This document shows positions 16,878-25,094 of a DNA stretch of 64,000 nucleotides, in pieces. A program made the position numbers and the translations under genes. Position 1 is the first letter of the stretch; each line of letters begins with the position of its first letter. The notes beneath the pieces are model-generated. The model worked only from the letters and a program-made list of their open reading frames with translations. It did no database searches and had not been told where the DNA came from. Source of the DNA: Rhizobium sp. 18055 (GTDB lineage: Bacteria; Pseudomonadota; Alphaproteobacteria; Rhizobiales; Rhizobiaceae); contig NZ_CACSKD010000004.1 in the NCBI RefSeq assembly GCF_902706285.1, forward strand, positions 186,001-250,000, in the 5' to 3' direction.

Positions 16878-17204
16878 ATGGGTGATGCACAGATGATCCA
16901 GAAATATTCGAGAGTGCTGGCCGCCATGGGAAACCCGCGGCGACTGGCGATCCTGTCCCGGCTTGCCCGAGACGAGGTGAGCGTCGGGGAACTGGCCAAT
17001 CAGATCGGCATCAGCCAATCGGCCCTGTCGCAACATCTTGCCAAGCTGCGCGCCGTCGGCCTTGTCTCCACCCGACGCGAAGGCCAGACGATCTTCTACC
17101 GCTCCTGCCAGGCGCCACTGCTGCCGATGTTGTCCGACCTGTCCAACCGTCTCGGCGCCACGCCGCTTGTCGATCTGGCATCTGGAGGAGCCCGGACATG
17201 TTGA
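16878..17204 (+). CDS. ArsR/SmtB-family transcriptional regulator
   Basis: A 108-residue winged-helix regulator: KYSRVLAAMGNPRRLAILSR, LARDEVSVGELANQIGISQS, ALSQHLAKLRAVGLVSTRRE, GQTIFYRS. The metal-binding ELCVCDL motif of ArsR/SmtB metal sensors is not present (VSVGELA instead), so it is probably a non-metal sensor. Possible starts are ATG 16878 and ATG 16893; an upstream in-frame GTG (16857) seems too far. The small gene downstream overlaps it by 7 bp. Confidence 0.85.
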   Translation: MGDAQMIQKYSRVLAAMGNPRRLAILSRLARDEVSVGELANQIGISQSALSQHLAKLRAVGLVSTRREGQTIFYRSCQAPLLPMLSDLSNRLGATPLVDLASGGARTC

Positions 17205-17458
17205 TGTTGAGAGCCGAACCAGACGTGACACCGGATATGGCGATTGGAATGGCAGAGCAGACGGTCATCGCAACCTGGGAAAACCGCGATCAGATTCTCG
17301 AGATCATGACCAGTGCGCGCCACCTCGGTCAGCACCTCCAGAATTTGTGGGAGACGAGCGGCAAGCTCGGTCGGCTGACGCAGGATCACACCGATGAACT
17401 GGTCGCCCTGCTGGGCGAGATCGGTGCGCTCAGCGACACGCTTTGTGGATTGGCCTGA
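17198..17458 (+). CDS. Small unknown protein coupled to the ArsR regulator
   Basis: An 86-residue, mostly helical, acidic soluble protein of unknown function, no Cys pair or membrane segment. Its start overlaps the last codons of arsR and follows GGAG, so the two are translated together. It might modulate the regulator, but nothing in the sequence proves it. It is followed by a hairpin shared with the convergent putA. Confidence 0.6.
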   Translation: MLMLRAEPDVTPDMAIGMAEQTVIATWENRDQILEIMTSARHLGQHLQNLWETSGKLGRLTQDHTDELVALLGEIGALSDTLCGLA

Positions 17459-17475
17459 GCCGCTGACTATCAGTG

Positions 17476-17496
17476 GTCCGGCTCAGCCTGCCGGAC
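17476..17496. terminator. Bidirectional terminator-like hairpin between convergent genes
   Basis: GTCCGGC-N7-GCCGGAC, a GC-rich perfect 7-bp stem in the 84-bp gap between the ArsR-linked gene and the putA stop. There is no T-run on either side, but the convergent location supports a terminator role. Confidence 0.45.
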
Positions 17497-17542
17497 GGCA
17501 CGCCGCGCCATTCGCGCGACGTGCAGCGTGAGATGAACGCGA

Positions 17543-20500
17543 TCAGCCGATCGACATCAGGCTTGCATTGCCGCCGGCGGCTGCCGTGTTGATGGAGGTC
17601 GATACTTCTTCGAGCAGCCAGTTCAGGCAGTAGGCTTCCGGGTTGCGCTGCAATTCGGCGGTCGAGGCAGCCTGCGTCAGAAGCAGGGGACCGGACATTT
17701 CGGCAATCCCCTTCACCACCACAGCAATGCGCTCATGATCGCCTTCGATCAGCGCCGCCGACAGGGTTTCGCTGGCGCTCTTGCCGTTGCCGAAGGATAT
17801 GCGCTGGGCGACGCTTGCCGGAATCTCTTTCAAGCTGGCGCGAAGGCCGTCATTGCATTCGATGAACGCCTTGTTGCCGGTGGCCAATACCGATGAGATC
17901 TGGCGGTGCAGGCCGACCTCCGAAACCGGTGCGCAGAAGATCGTGCCGCGGGCGTGGAGCGCGTAGAGATTGCGCTCGCCGACCGGGCCCACCAGCTCCG
18001 TTTCCAGTCCAAGGGCCGATTGACCGCCGAGATTGCGTGCCATCTCGGCCTCGTCTTCCAACGCCTGCTGTTCGAGCCATTTGGCAAAATCGGAGAGAGC
18101 CGGATCGCTATAGACCGAGCTATGCTGCGGCGGGATCGGCGGTGTCTTCACCAGGCGGCCAAGATAGAGCGGGCCGCCTGCCTTGGGGCCCGTGCCGGAA
18201 AGGCCACGGCCGCCGAACGGCTGCACGCCGACAACGGCACCAATAACGTTTCGGTTGACATAGAGATTGCCGACCTGGATGCGCGAGGTCACCCGGGCAA
18301 TCGTTTCGTCAAGGCGCGTATGGAGACCGAAGGTCAGGCCGTAGCCGGTCCCGTTGATGTCATCGACCAGATGGTCGAGATCCTGGCGGCGCCAGCGGAT
18401 CACGTGCAGGACGGGGCCAAACACCTCGCGCTTCAGCTCGGAAATGTTGCGAAGCTCGACGATCGTGGGGGCGACAAAGGTTCCGTGCTGCGTCTCTTCA
18501 GGCATTTCGACGCGCTCGATCCTGCAGCCGAGCGACTGCATCGCCTGCACATGCGTTTCGATAATGTCTTTTGCGTCGGCAGTGATGACGGGTCCGATAT
18601 CGGCGGAGAGACGATTGGTATTGGCAATTGTCAGTTCACCAAGCGCGCCTTTCAGCATTGTCAGCGTCCGATCGGCGATGTCTTCCTGCAGGCAGAGGAT
18701 GCGCAGTGCAGAGCAGCGCTGTCCGGCGCTGTCGAAGGCAGACGCGATGACGTCGCCGACGACCTGTTCAGCGAGCGCCGAGGAATCGACGATCATCGCG
18801 TTCTGGCCGCCGGTTTCGGCAATCAAGGGGATCGGCTTGCCATCTGCGGACAGACGCTTGGCAAGCTCGGCCTGGATCAGCCGGGCCACTTCGGTCGAGC
18901 CGGTGAACATGACGGCTGCGGTCTGACGAGCGGCCACAAGGGCCGCGCCAACGCCGCCTTCGCCAGGCACCAGTTGCACGACGTCGCGCGGTACGCCTGC
19001 CTCATGCAGGATCCGGATGGCTTCGGCCGCGATCAGCGGCGTCTCCTCCGCAGGCTTGGCCAGCACTGGATTACCAGCGACAAGAGCGGCTGCGACCTGT
19101 CCACTGAAGATCGCCAGCGGAAAATTCCATGGGCTGATACAGACCACCGGGCCGAGCGGCGCGTGAGACGGCCCCAGTGTCCGTCGTGCCTGCTCTGCAT
19201 AATAGCGCAGAAAGTCTATCGCTTCTCGGACTTCGGCAATGGCGTTCTGAACGGATTTTCCGGCTTCGCGGATGATCAGGCCAAGCAGCGTCTCGATCCT
19301 CGCCTGCATGATGTCGGCTGCCTTGTCGAGCAGGGCAGCGCGGTCGCCGGGTGTGACGGCTGCCCAGACAGGTGCCGCCGAAAGGGCAGCCTGCATGGCA
19401 GCGGTCACTTCCTCCGCCGTCGCCTCGCGCACCTGGCCAACGATATCCCTGTGGTCGGCGGGATTGAGCACATCGCGGGCGCCGCTGACATCGGTTGCCT
19501 GGCTCGGCGCAGCGCGCCAGCCTTTCCCGGTGCTCTCTCTCAGTGAGGTGGCGAGATGCTCGAGCACTGATTCATCGGAGAGATCGAGACCTGAAGAGTT
19601 GGAGCGGGCGCCATAGAGTTCGCTGGGAAGGGTGATCTTGTCATGCTTCTGGCCGGCGACGGCCATCTTCGAGACGATCTCGGCCGGGTCGGCAATCAGC
19701 TCGTCGATCGAAACATTGGGGTCTGCGATCCGGTTGACGAAGGAGGAGTTCGCGCCGTTTTCCAGCAGGCGTCGAACGAGATAGGCAAGCAATGTCTCGT
19801 GGGTGCCGACAGGGGCGTAGATGCGGCAGGGGCGGTTGAGGTTCTGGCGTCCGACCACTTCGTCATAGAGCGGTTCGCCCATGCCGTGCAGGCACTGGAA
19901 TTCGTATTTCCCGACGTAATAGTCGGAACCCGCCATCTGGTAGATGGTGGCGAGCGTCTGCGCGTTATGCGTGGCGAACTGCGGGAAGACGGCGTCGGTC
20001 GCCGCCAGCAGCTTCTTGGCGCAGGCGATATAGGAGACGTCGGTGTAGATCTTGCGCGTGAACACGGGAAAGTCGGCAAGCCCATCGACCTGCGCCCGCT
20101 TGATCTCGGCATCCCAATAGGCGCCCTTGACGAGACGCACCATGATGCGGCGGCCGGCCCGGCGGGCGAGATCGATGACGAAGTCGAGCACGAAGGGGCA
20201 GCGCTTGCCATAAGCCTGCACCACGAAGCCCATGCCGTTCCAGCCAGCGAGATCCGGGTCGAGGCAGAGTGTTTCCAGAATGTCGAGCGACAGCTCCAGC
20301 CGGTCGGCTTCTTCGGCATCGATGTTCAGGCCGATGTCGTAGGACTTGGCAATCAGCGCCAGCGCCTTCACCTTCGGCAGCAGTTCGTCCATCACTCGGG
20401 CGCTCTGGGCACGGACGTAGCGCGGATGCAGCGCCGATAGCTTGATCGAGATGCCCGGGCCTTCGTAAATGCCGCGGCGGTCGGAGGCCTTGCCGATTGC

Positions 20501-21253
20501 GTGGATCGCCGCTTCGTAGTCCCTGTGATAGCGCTTGGCGTCTTCAGCGGTGGTCGCGGCCTCGCCGAGCATGTCGTAGGAATAGCGAAAGCCGCGCTGT
20601 TCCAGCGGCTTGGCGCGCTGCAGCGCTTCGTCGATGGTCTCGCCGGTCACGAACTGCTCGCCCATCATCCGCATGGCCATATCGACACCGCGCCGGATCA
20701 CCGGCTCGCCGCAGCGTGCGATCAGCCGCGTCAGTGCAGCCGAAAGACTGCGATCGGCGACCGTCGAGGTCAGCTTGCCTGTGACCACGAGGCCCCAGGT
20801 GGCGGCGTTGACGAACAGCGAGCGTCCGCCGCCGAGATGCGCCTTCCAGTCGCCCTCGGAGATCTTGTCGCGGATCAGCGCATCACGGGTCGCGCTATCG
20901 GGAATGCGCAGCAGCGCTTCCGCCAGGCACATCAGCGCCACGCCCTCCTGGCTGGAGAGCGAGTATTCATGCACCAGTCCTTCGACGCCGGTTCCCTTGT
21001 GCTTGGCCCTGAGGGCCTCGATCAGCTTTCGTGCTGTGTCAGCCGCGGCTTTCCTGGTGTGATCGGAAAGGGCTGCGGCTTCGACGAGGCGCGGCACGCA
21101 AACCGTCTCTGGCGTGCGATAGGCGGCGGTGATGGCGCGGCGGAGATCGCTCTGTTGCCGGATCGGAGGAGCAAATCCATCGAAGGGATTTGCATGGCCA
21201 TCTGTCTGCTCTAGTGTGGCTTCGGCCGCCACCGCGTCGTTGATGAATGCCAT
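17543..21253 (-). CDS. putA: Bifunctional proline dehydrogenase / glutamate-semialdehyde dehydrogenase PutA
   Basis: A 1236-residue PutA that converts proline to glutamate in two steps, using FAD then NAD+. The proline dehydrogenase barrel (about 170-510) shows GISIKLSALHPRY, MVRLVKGAYWDAEIK, YEFQCLHGMGEPLY and RIYAPVGTHETLLAYLVRRL. The aldehyde dehydrogenase domain (about 585-1010) has the catalytic Glu in AETGGQN (near 813) and Cys in GQRCSA (near 847). A long C-terminal domain follows. The N-terminus lacks an evident ribbon-helix-helix motif, consistent with regulation by the divergent Lrp-type protein instead of by PutA itself. ATG 21253 follows AGGAG; an upstream in-frame ATG at 21298 would overlap the likely operator. 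Confidence 0.95.
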   Translation of the reverse strand: MAFINDAVAAEATLEQTDGHANPFDGFAPPIRQQSDLRRAITAAYRTPETVCVPRLVEAAALSDHTRKAAADTARKLIEALRAKHKGTGVEGLVHEYSLSSQEGVALMCLAEALLRIPDSATRDALIRDKISEGDWKAHLGGGRSLFVNAATWGLVVTGKLTSTVADRSLSAALTRLIARCGEPVIRRGVDMAMRMMGEQFVTGETIDEALQRAKPLEQRGFRYSYDMLGEAATTAEDAKRYHRDYEAAIHAIGKASDRRGIYEGPGISIKLSALHPRYVRAQSARVMDELLPKVKALALIAKSYDIGLNIDAEEADRLELSLDILETLCLDPDLAGWNGMGFVVQAYGKRCPFVLDFVIDLARRAGRRIMVRLVKGAYWDAEIKRAQVDGLADFPVFTRKIYTDVSYIACAKKLLAATDAVFPQFATHNAQTLATIYQMAGSDYYVGKYEFQCLHGMGEPLYDEVVGRQNLNRPCRIYAPVGTHETLLAYLVRRLLENGANSSFVNRIADPNVSIDELIADPAEIVSKMAVAGQKHDKITLPSELYGARSNSSGLDLSDESVLEHLATSLRESTGKGWRAAPSQATDVSGARDVLNPADHRDIVGQVREATAEEVTAAMQAALSAAPVWAAVTPGDRAALLDKAADIMQARIETLLGLIIREAGKSVQNAIAEVREAIDFLRYYAEQARRTLGPSHAPLGPVVCISPWNFPLAIFSGQVAAALVAGNPVLAKPAEETPLIAAEAIRILHEAGVPRDVVQLVPGEGGVGAALVAARQTAAVMFTGSTEVARLIQAELAKRLSADGKPIPLIAETGGQNAMIVDSSALAEQVVGDVIASAFDSAGQRCSALRILCLQEDIADRTLTMLKGALGELTIANTNRLSADIGPVITADAKDIIETHVQAMQSLGCRIERVEMPEETQHGTFVAPTIVELRNISELKREVFGPVLHVIRWRRQDLDHLVDDINGTGYGLTFGLHTRLDETIARVTSRIQVGNLYVNRNVIGAVVGVQPFGGRGLSGTGPKAGGPLYLGRLVKTPPIPPQHSSVYSDPALSDFAKWLEQQALEDEAEMARNLGGQSALGLETELVGPVGERNLYALHARGTIFCAPVSEVGLHRQISSVLATGNKAFIECNDGLRASLKEIPASVAQRISFGNGKSASETLSAALIEGDHERIAVVVKGIAEMSGPLLLTQAASTAELQRNPEAYCLNWLLEEVSTSINTAAAGGNASLMSIG

Positions 21254-21297
21254 GCTGCGCTCCTGATCCGGGTAGGCCTCCAGGCTAGCAGATTTCA

Positions 21298-21320
21298 AAA
21301 AGTCAATTTCACTTGATTTT
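21298..21320. promoter_or_regulatory. Candidate Lrp-type site in the putA/putR intergenic region
   Basis: AT-rich near-palindrome AAAAGTCAA-N6-TTGATTTT between the divergent putA and its regulator, 45 bp from the putA start and 54 bp from the regulator start. Lrp/AsnC proteins favour AT-rich dyads, and divergent autoregulation is common; binding here is inference. Confidence 0.4.
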
Positions 21321-21373
21321 AAGGCTTCGATTATCTAGTTCGCTATTCATCATTCGCTCTGAAGGGAATAGCC

Positions 21374-21844
21374 GTGACAAATGCAAGCCATGGCAGGGAA
21401 ATCGACCAATTCGATTATCGCATCATCGAAGCCTTGGTCGCTGATGGCCGGATGTCGGTGACCGACCTTGCAAAACGCGTCGGTCTTTCGAACACGCCGT
21501 GCCAGGTCAGGCTCAAGCGGTTGATCGAAGACGGCTACATTCTCGGCTTCCGCGCCATTGTCGATGTCAACAAGCTTGGGCGCAACCATGTGGCATTTAC
21601 CGAGGTGAAACTCTCGGACACACGGGAAAATGCGCTGAACGCGTTCAATGTCGCTGTCCGCAAGTTGCAGGAAGTCGAGGAGTGCCACATGATCGCCGGC
21701 GCCTTCGATTATCTCCTGAAGATCCGCACCTCCGACATTGCCAACTATCGGCTGGTGCTGGGCGAAAAGATCTCCAGCCTGCCGTTCGTCGCCAACACAT
21801 CCACGTTCGTGGCCATGGAAGCCATCAAGGAAAATGGCGGGTGA
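21374..21844 (+). CDS. putR: Lrp/AsnC-family regulator, probable PutR
   Basis: A 156-residue Lrp/AsnC protein: helix-turn-helix about residues 10-60 (FDYRIIEALVADGRMSVTDL, AKRVGLSNTPCQVRLKRLIE, DGYILGFRAIVD) and a RAM ligand domain (VEECHMIAGAFDYLLKIRTS). PutR proteins of this type activate putA in response to proline in Agrobacterium and other Alphaproteobacteria, and it is divergent from putA with a 120-bp gap. The start is GTG 21374 after GAAGGGAA. It is followed by the TPP riboswitch unit. Confidence 0.9.
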   Translation: MTNASHGREIDQFDYRIIEALVADGRMSVTDLAKRVGLSNTPCQVRLKRLIEDGYILGFRAIVDVNKLGRNHVAFTEVKLSDTRENALNAFNVAVRKLQEVEECHMIAGAFDYLLKIRTSDIANYRLVLGEKISSLPFVANTSTFVAMEAIKENGG

Positions 21845-21923
21845 GCGCGCGCTCTCGGGCGACGTGCGCCAATATTTGCGCGTGACAGCATGCGCCTTCT
21901 CTGCCAGAACATGCCTATTGAGA

Positions 21924-21999
21924 GACAGGGGCGTTTGCCGAAAGGCGGACTGAGAAGCACCCTTTGAACCTGAACCAGATAATGCTGGCGGAGGGAGTC
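21924..21999 (+). ncRNA. TPP riboswitch (THI-box) aptamer
   Basis: All core THI-box segments are present: GCGGACTGAGA, ACCCTTTGAACCTGAACC, AGATAATGCTGGCGGAGGGA, closed by GAC (21924-21926) and GTC (21997-21999). It binds thiamine pyrophosphate in the nascent mRNA of the thiMED operon. Downstream sequence up to the thiM start can fold into a G+C hairpin (about 22003-22030) and a hairpin hiding the ribosome site. Confidence 0.95.
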
Positions 22000-22034
22000 G
22001 CTCGGGACCCTCGCTGATATGGGTTCCCGCGCCT

Positions 22035-22054
22035 TGCCCCGCATGAAAGGGGCA
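22035..22054 (+). promoter_or_regulatory. Ribosome-site sequestering hairpin of the thiM leader
   Basis: TGCCCC-N8-GGGGCA pairs the GGGG of the thiM ribosome site and the first A of its start codon. Together with the aptamer this suggests the switch works on translation initiation, as in most Gram-negative TPP switches. Confidence 0.5.
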
Positions 22055-22860
22055 TGATGCAAAGCGACACTTCACCCGGTTCGATGCTCGAGGCCATGCG
22101 GGCGCAAAAGCCGCTCGTTCAGTGCATCACCAACTTTGTGGCGATGAATATCGCCGCCAATGTGCTGTTGGCAGCAGGCGCTTCGCCCGCCATGGTGCAT
22201 GCCGAGGAAGAGGCCGGCGAATTCGCGGCTATCTCGGGCGCGCTGACCATCAATATCGGCACGCTCTCCAACGGGTGGATGAGAGGCATGCGCGCTGCGG
22301 CCGCATCGGCCGTCGCAACTGGCAGGCCATGGGTGCTCGATCCTGTCGCCCACTATGCAACAGCCTTCCGTCGCAATGCGGTGCAGGAATTGCTGGCGCT
22401 CCGCCCGACCATCATTCGCGGCAATGCTTCCGAGATCATCGCGCTGGCTGGCGGTGCAAGCCAGGGTCAGGGCGTCGATAGTCGCGATCCGGTGGAGCAG
22501 GCGGAAGCCTCGGCCGGCCTGCTTGCCAGCAAGCACGGCGCTATCGTGGCCGTGACCGGCGCGGTGGATTTCGTGACTGACGGCAAGAGGGGATGCCGGA
22601 TCGAGGGCGGCTCGCCTTGGATGCCTCAGGTCACAGCGCTCGGCTGCTCGCTGACATGCCTTATCGGTGCCTTTGCCGCTACCCATCCGAATGCACCATT
22701 TGACGCCACCGTCGCCGCACTCGCGACTTTCGCCGTTGCCGGGAAAGAGGCGGCGCGCAAGGCGGAGGGCCCCGGATCGTTCTCCTGGCGTTTCCTCGAT
22801 AGCCTCGCGGCCATTGATGGCAGGCTTCTCGACCAGAATGCGAGGATCAGCCAGATATGA
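22054..22860 (+). CDS. thiM: Hydroxyethylthiazole kinase ThiM
   Basis: A 268-residue ribokinase-fold kinase that phosphorylates 4-methyl-5-(2-hydroxyethyl)thiazole in thiamine salvage. Typical segments are KPLVQCITNFVAMNIAANVL, LAAGASPAMVHAEEEA, WVLDPVAHYAT (family: LDPV), IRGNASEI and TALGCSLTCLIGAFAA. In the last, the usual GTGC loop reads LGCSL, close to the family's TGCGCM. The start is ATG 22054 or 22057 behind AAGGGG. First gene of the TPP-controlled operon; its TGA overlaps the thiE ATG. Confidence 0.92.
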   Translation: MMQSDTSPGSMLEAMRAQKPLVQCITNFVAMNIAANVLLAAGASPAMVHAEEEAGEFAAISGALTINIGTLSNGWMRGMRAAAASAVATGRPWVLDPVAHYATAFRRNAVQELLALRPTIIRGNASEIIALAGGASQGQGVDSRDPVEQAEASAGLLASKHGAIVAVTGAVDFVTDGKRGCRIEGGSPWMPQVTALGCSLTCLIGAFAATHPNAPFDATVAALATFAVAGKEAARKAEGPGSFSWRFLDSLAAIDGRLLDQNARISQI

Positions 22861-23492
22861 GACACATCGATCTTTCGCTCTATCTTGTCCTCGATCCGGA
22901 TCTCTGCGCTGGCATCGGCATGGTCGAGACCGCACGCGCTGCGGTTGCTGGCGGTGCGACGGTGGTGCAGTTGCGCGACAAGCACGCAACGACAGCGCAG
23001 ATGATCGACACCGGTCGCGCCCTGAAGGCTGTGCTTGCCGGTACCGGTGCGCTTCTTATCATCAACGATGACGTCGAGGCCGCTGTTGCGATCGGCGCTG
23101 ACGGTTTGCATGTCGGGCAGGACGATATGCTCGTGCGTGCCGCCCGGGCGCGGGTCGGCCGACAGATGATCCTCGGTCTCTCGGTCGAGACGGAAGCGCT
23201 TGCCGCGGCGGTCGATCCTGAAGTGGTCGACTACGCCGGCATCGGGCCGGTGTTTGCCACCCCGACCAAGCCGGATCACAAGCAGCCGATCGGCATTGAT
23301 GGCCTCGCAGGTCTGGTGAAGGTCTGCCCGGTGCCATCGGTCGCCATTGGCGGGCTCAAGGCTGCGCACGTCGACGACGTGTTCGCTGCCGGCGCCAATG
23401 GTCTGGCCGTCGTTTCGGCCATCTGCGGGACTGCCGATCCGCAAGCTGCTGCGCGCGCCATTGCCGATGCCATTCCAAGGAGAGTTCGATGA
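22857..23492 (+). CDS. thiE: Thiamine phosphate synthase ThiE
   Basis: A 211-residue TIM-barrel enzyme joining HMP-pyrophosphate and thiazole phosphate to thiamine phosphate. Signature parts are LSLYLVLDPDLC, VAGGATVVQLRDKHATTAQM, LLIINDDVEAAVAIGADGLH, VGQDDM, DYAGIGPVFATPTKPDH and VAIGGLKAAHVDDVFAAGAN. It overlaps thiM and thiD by 4 bp (ATGA) each, so the three are translationally coupled. Confidence 0.93.
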   Translation: MRHIDLSLYLVLDPDLCAGIGMVETARAAVAGGATVVQLRDKHATTAQMIDTGRALKAVLAGTGALLIINDDVEAAVAIGADGLHVGQDDMLVRAARARVGRQMILGLSVETEALAAAVDPEVVDYAGIGPVFATPTKPDHKQPIGIDGLAGLVKVCPVPSVAIGGLKAAHVDDVFAAGANGLAVVSAICGTADPQAAARAIADAIPRRVR

Positions 23493-24310
23493 TCCGGAAC
23501 GTTCTCTCGATCGCCGGTTCCGACCCGTCTGGCGGTGCCGGCATCCAGGCCGATCTCAAGGCGTTTGCCGCACGCGGGGTCTTCGGCATGGCAGCGCTGA
23601 CGGCGCTGACGGCGCAGAACACGCAAGGTGTGTCAGGCGTTCATCTCGTGCCCGCGGCCTTCGTCGCCGATCAGATCAAGGCGGTGTTTGCCGATGTTCG
23701 CGTCGATGCCGTGAAGATCGGCATGATCGCCAATGCCGAGATTGCCGCTGCTGTCGCCGATGTGTTGCAGCATCACAGGGATATCCCCGTGGTGCTCGAC
23801 CCTGTCATGGTTGCCAAGGGCGGTGCCAAGCTGCTCGATCCCGATGCAGTCAACGTCCTGACGCGCCGCCTTCTGCCGCTGGCGACGCTGTTGACGCCCA
23901 ATCTGCCGGAAGCGGCTGCACTTCTCGATGTGGACCCGGCCGAAAGCCGGCAGGCGATGGCGGATCAGGCGCTGGCCTTGCTGGCGCTCGGCCCGGCTGC
24001 GGTGCTGGTCAAGGGCGGCCATCTGCCCGGCGATCAGAGCCCCGATGTGCTGGCAACATCAGACGGTCTGCGCTGGTTCGAGGCCGATAGGGTGCCGACT
24101 GCCAATACGCACGGAACCGGCTGCACACTGTCGAGCGCGCTGGCGGCTGAACTCGCCAAGGGCGCGACGCTGCAGCAGGCGGTCGCCGCGGCCAAGGCCT
24201 ATCTCGGCGGCGCGGTTGCCGCGGCCGACACGCTTGACGTCGGCTCCGGCCACGGTCCCGTCCAGCATTTTCATCAGTTTTGGCAGACACAAGAAGGATA
24301 TTCGAAATGA
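23489..24310 (+). CDS. thiD: Hydroxymethylpyrimidine (phosphate) kinase ThiD
   Basis: A 273-residue kinase forming HMP-PP. Motifs: VLSIAGSDPSGGAGIQADLK (N-terminus), DAVKIGMIANAEI, VVLDPVMVAKGGAKLL, LTPNLPEAAAL, VLVKGGHLPGDQSPDVL and the anion-hole region NTHGTGCTLSSALAAELAKG. Full length, no thiE or transcription-factor fusion. It overlaps both neighbours by 4 bp. Confidence 0.94.
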   Translation: MIRNVLSIAGSDPSGGAGIQADLKAFAARGVFGMAALTALTAQNTQGVSGVHLVPAAFVADQIKAVFADVRVDAVKIGMIANAEIAAAVADVLQHHRDIPVVLDPVMVAKGGAKLLDPDAVNVLTRRLLPLATLLTPNLPEAAALLDVDPAESRQAMADQALALLALGPAAVLVKGGHLPGDQSPDVLATSDGLRWFEADRVPTANTHGTGCTLSSALAAELAKGATLQQAVAAAKAYLGGAVAAADTLDVGSGHGPVQHFHQFWQTQEGYSK

Positions 24311-25071
24311 CACTGGCGATCAGCGAACAGACGGTGATTGTAACGGGTGCAGCCCGCGGCCTTGGGGCGGCGATCGCCACTGCCTTTGCACGCGAAGGCG
24401 CCAAAGTCGCGATCAACTACCGCAACAGCCGCGAACAGGCCGAAGCGCTGGCGGCAAGCCTCGGAGACCGGGCACGGGCGTTCCAGGCCGACATCCGCGA
24501 TGGCGAGGCCGTTCGCAGGCTGGTGGCCGAGGTGACAGAGAGCCTCGGAGCGCCGACCACCGTTGTCCACAATGCGCTTGCGGATTTCAGCTTCAACGGC
24601 GATGCGCGCCCGAAGCTCGATCAACTCGGCTGGGCGGAAATGACCGCGCAGCTCGATACGGCGGTGAAGGGCGCTTTGAACCTGATCCAGGCCGCGCGCC
24701 CTGCGATGGCCTCAACAGGGTTCGGCCGGATCATCACCATCGGCACTAATCTCTTCCAGAACCCTGTCGTGCCGTATCATGATTATACGGCGGCCAAGGG
24801 CGCGCTTTTGTCGCTGACCCGCACGGCGGCGGCCGAACTCGGGCCTGATGGCATCACCGTCAACATGGTCTCCGGCGGGCTGCTGCGGACCACCGATGCC
24901 AGCGCCGGCACGCCGGAAGCGGTGTTCGACCTGATCGCCGCAAGCACGCCACTGCGGCAGGTGACGACGCCTGAAGAGGCTGCCGATGCGGTTCTGTTCT
25001 TCGCCAGCCCCTGGGCGCGTGCCGTCACCGGCCAGAACCTGATCGTCGACGGTGGTCTCGTCTTCGGCTGA
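24307..25071 (+). CDS. Short-chain dehydrogenase/reductase in the thiamine operon
   Basis: A 254-residue SDR (FabG-like): Rossmann motif TGAARGLGAAIATAF (TGxxxGxG), the NxA motif reads HNALADF, and the catalytic Tyr/Lys in YHDYTAAKGALLSL (YxxxK). The usual active-site Ser region reads ITIGTNLFQNPVVPYHD, with Thr in place of Ser, which is atypical. The start ATG overlaps the thiD stop by 4 bp, so it is the last gene of the TPP-regulated operon. A role in thiamine or pyrimidine/thiazole salvage is suggested by position only. Confidence 0.88.
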   Translation: MTLAISEQTVIVTGAARGLGAAIATAFAREGAKVAINYRNSREQAEALAASLGDRARAFQADIRDGEAVRRLVAEVTESLGAPTTVVHNALADFSFNGDARPKLDQLGWAEMTAQLDTAVKGALNLIQAARPAMASTGFGRIITIGTNLFQNPVVPYHDYTAAKGALLSLTRTAAAELGPDGITVNMVSGGLLRTTDASAGTPEAVFDLIAASTPLRQVTTPEEAADAVLFFASPWARAVTGQNLIVDGGLVFG

Positions 25072-25094
25072 GCGCCAACGCGGCCAACCCCGCA

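Noticed and set aside
17906..19546. 546-codon frame within putA on the plus strand
   Set aside because: Opposite strand of the PutA aldehyde dehydrogenase domain; no ribosome site or domain.
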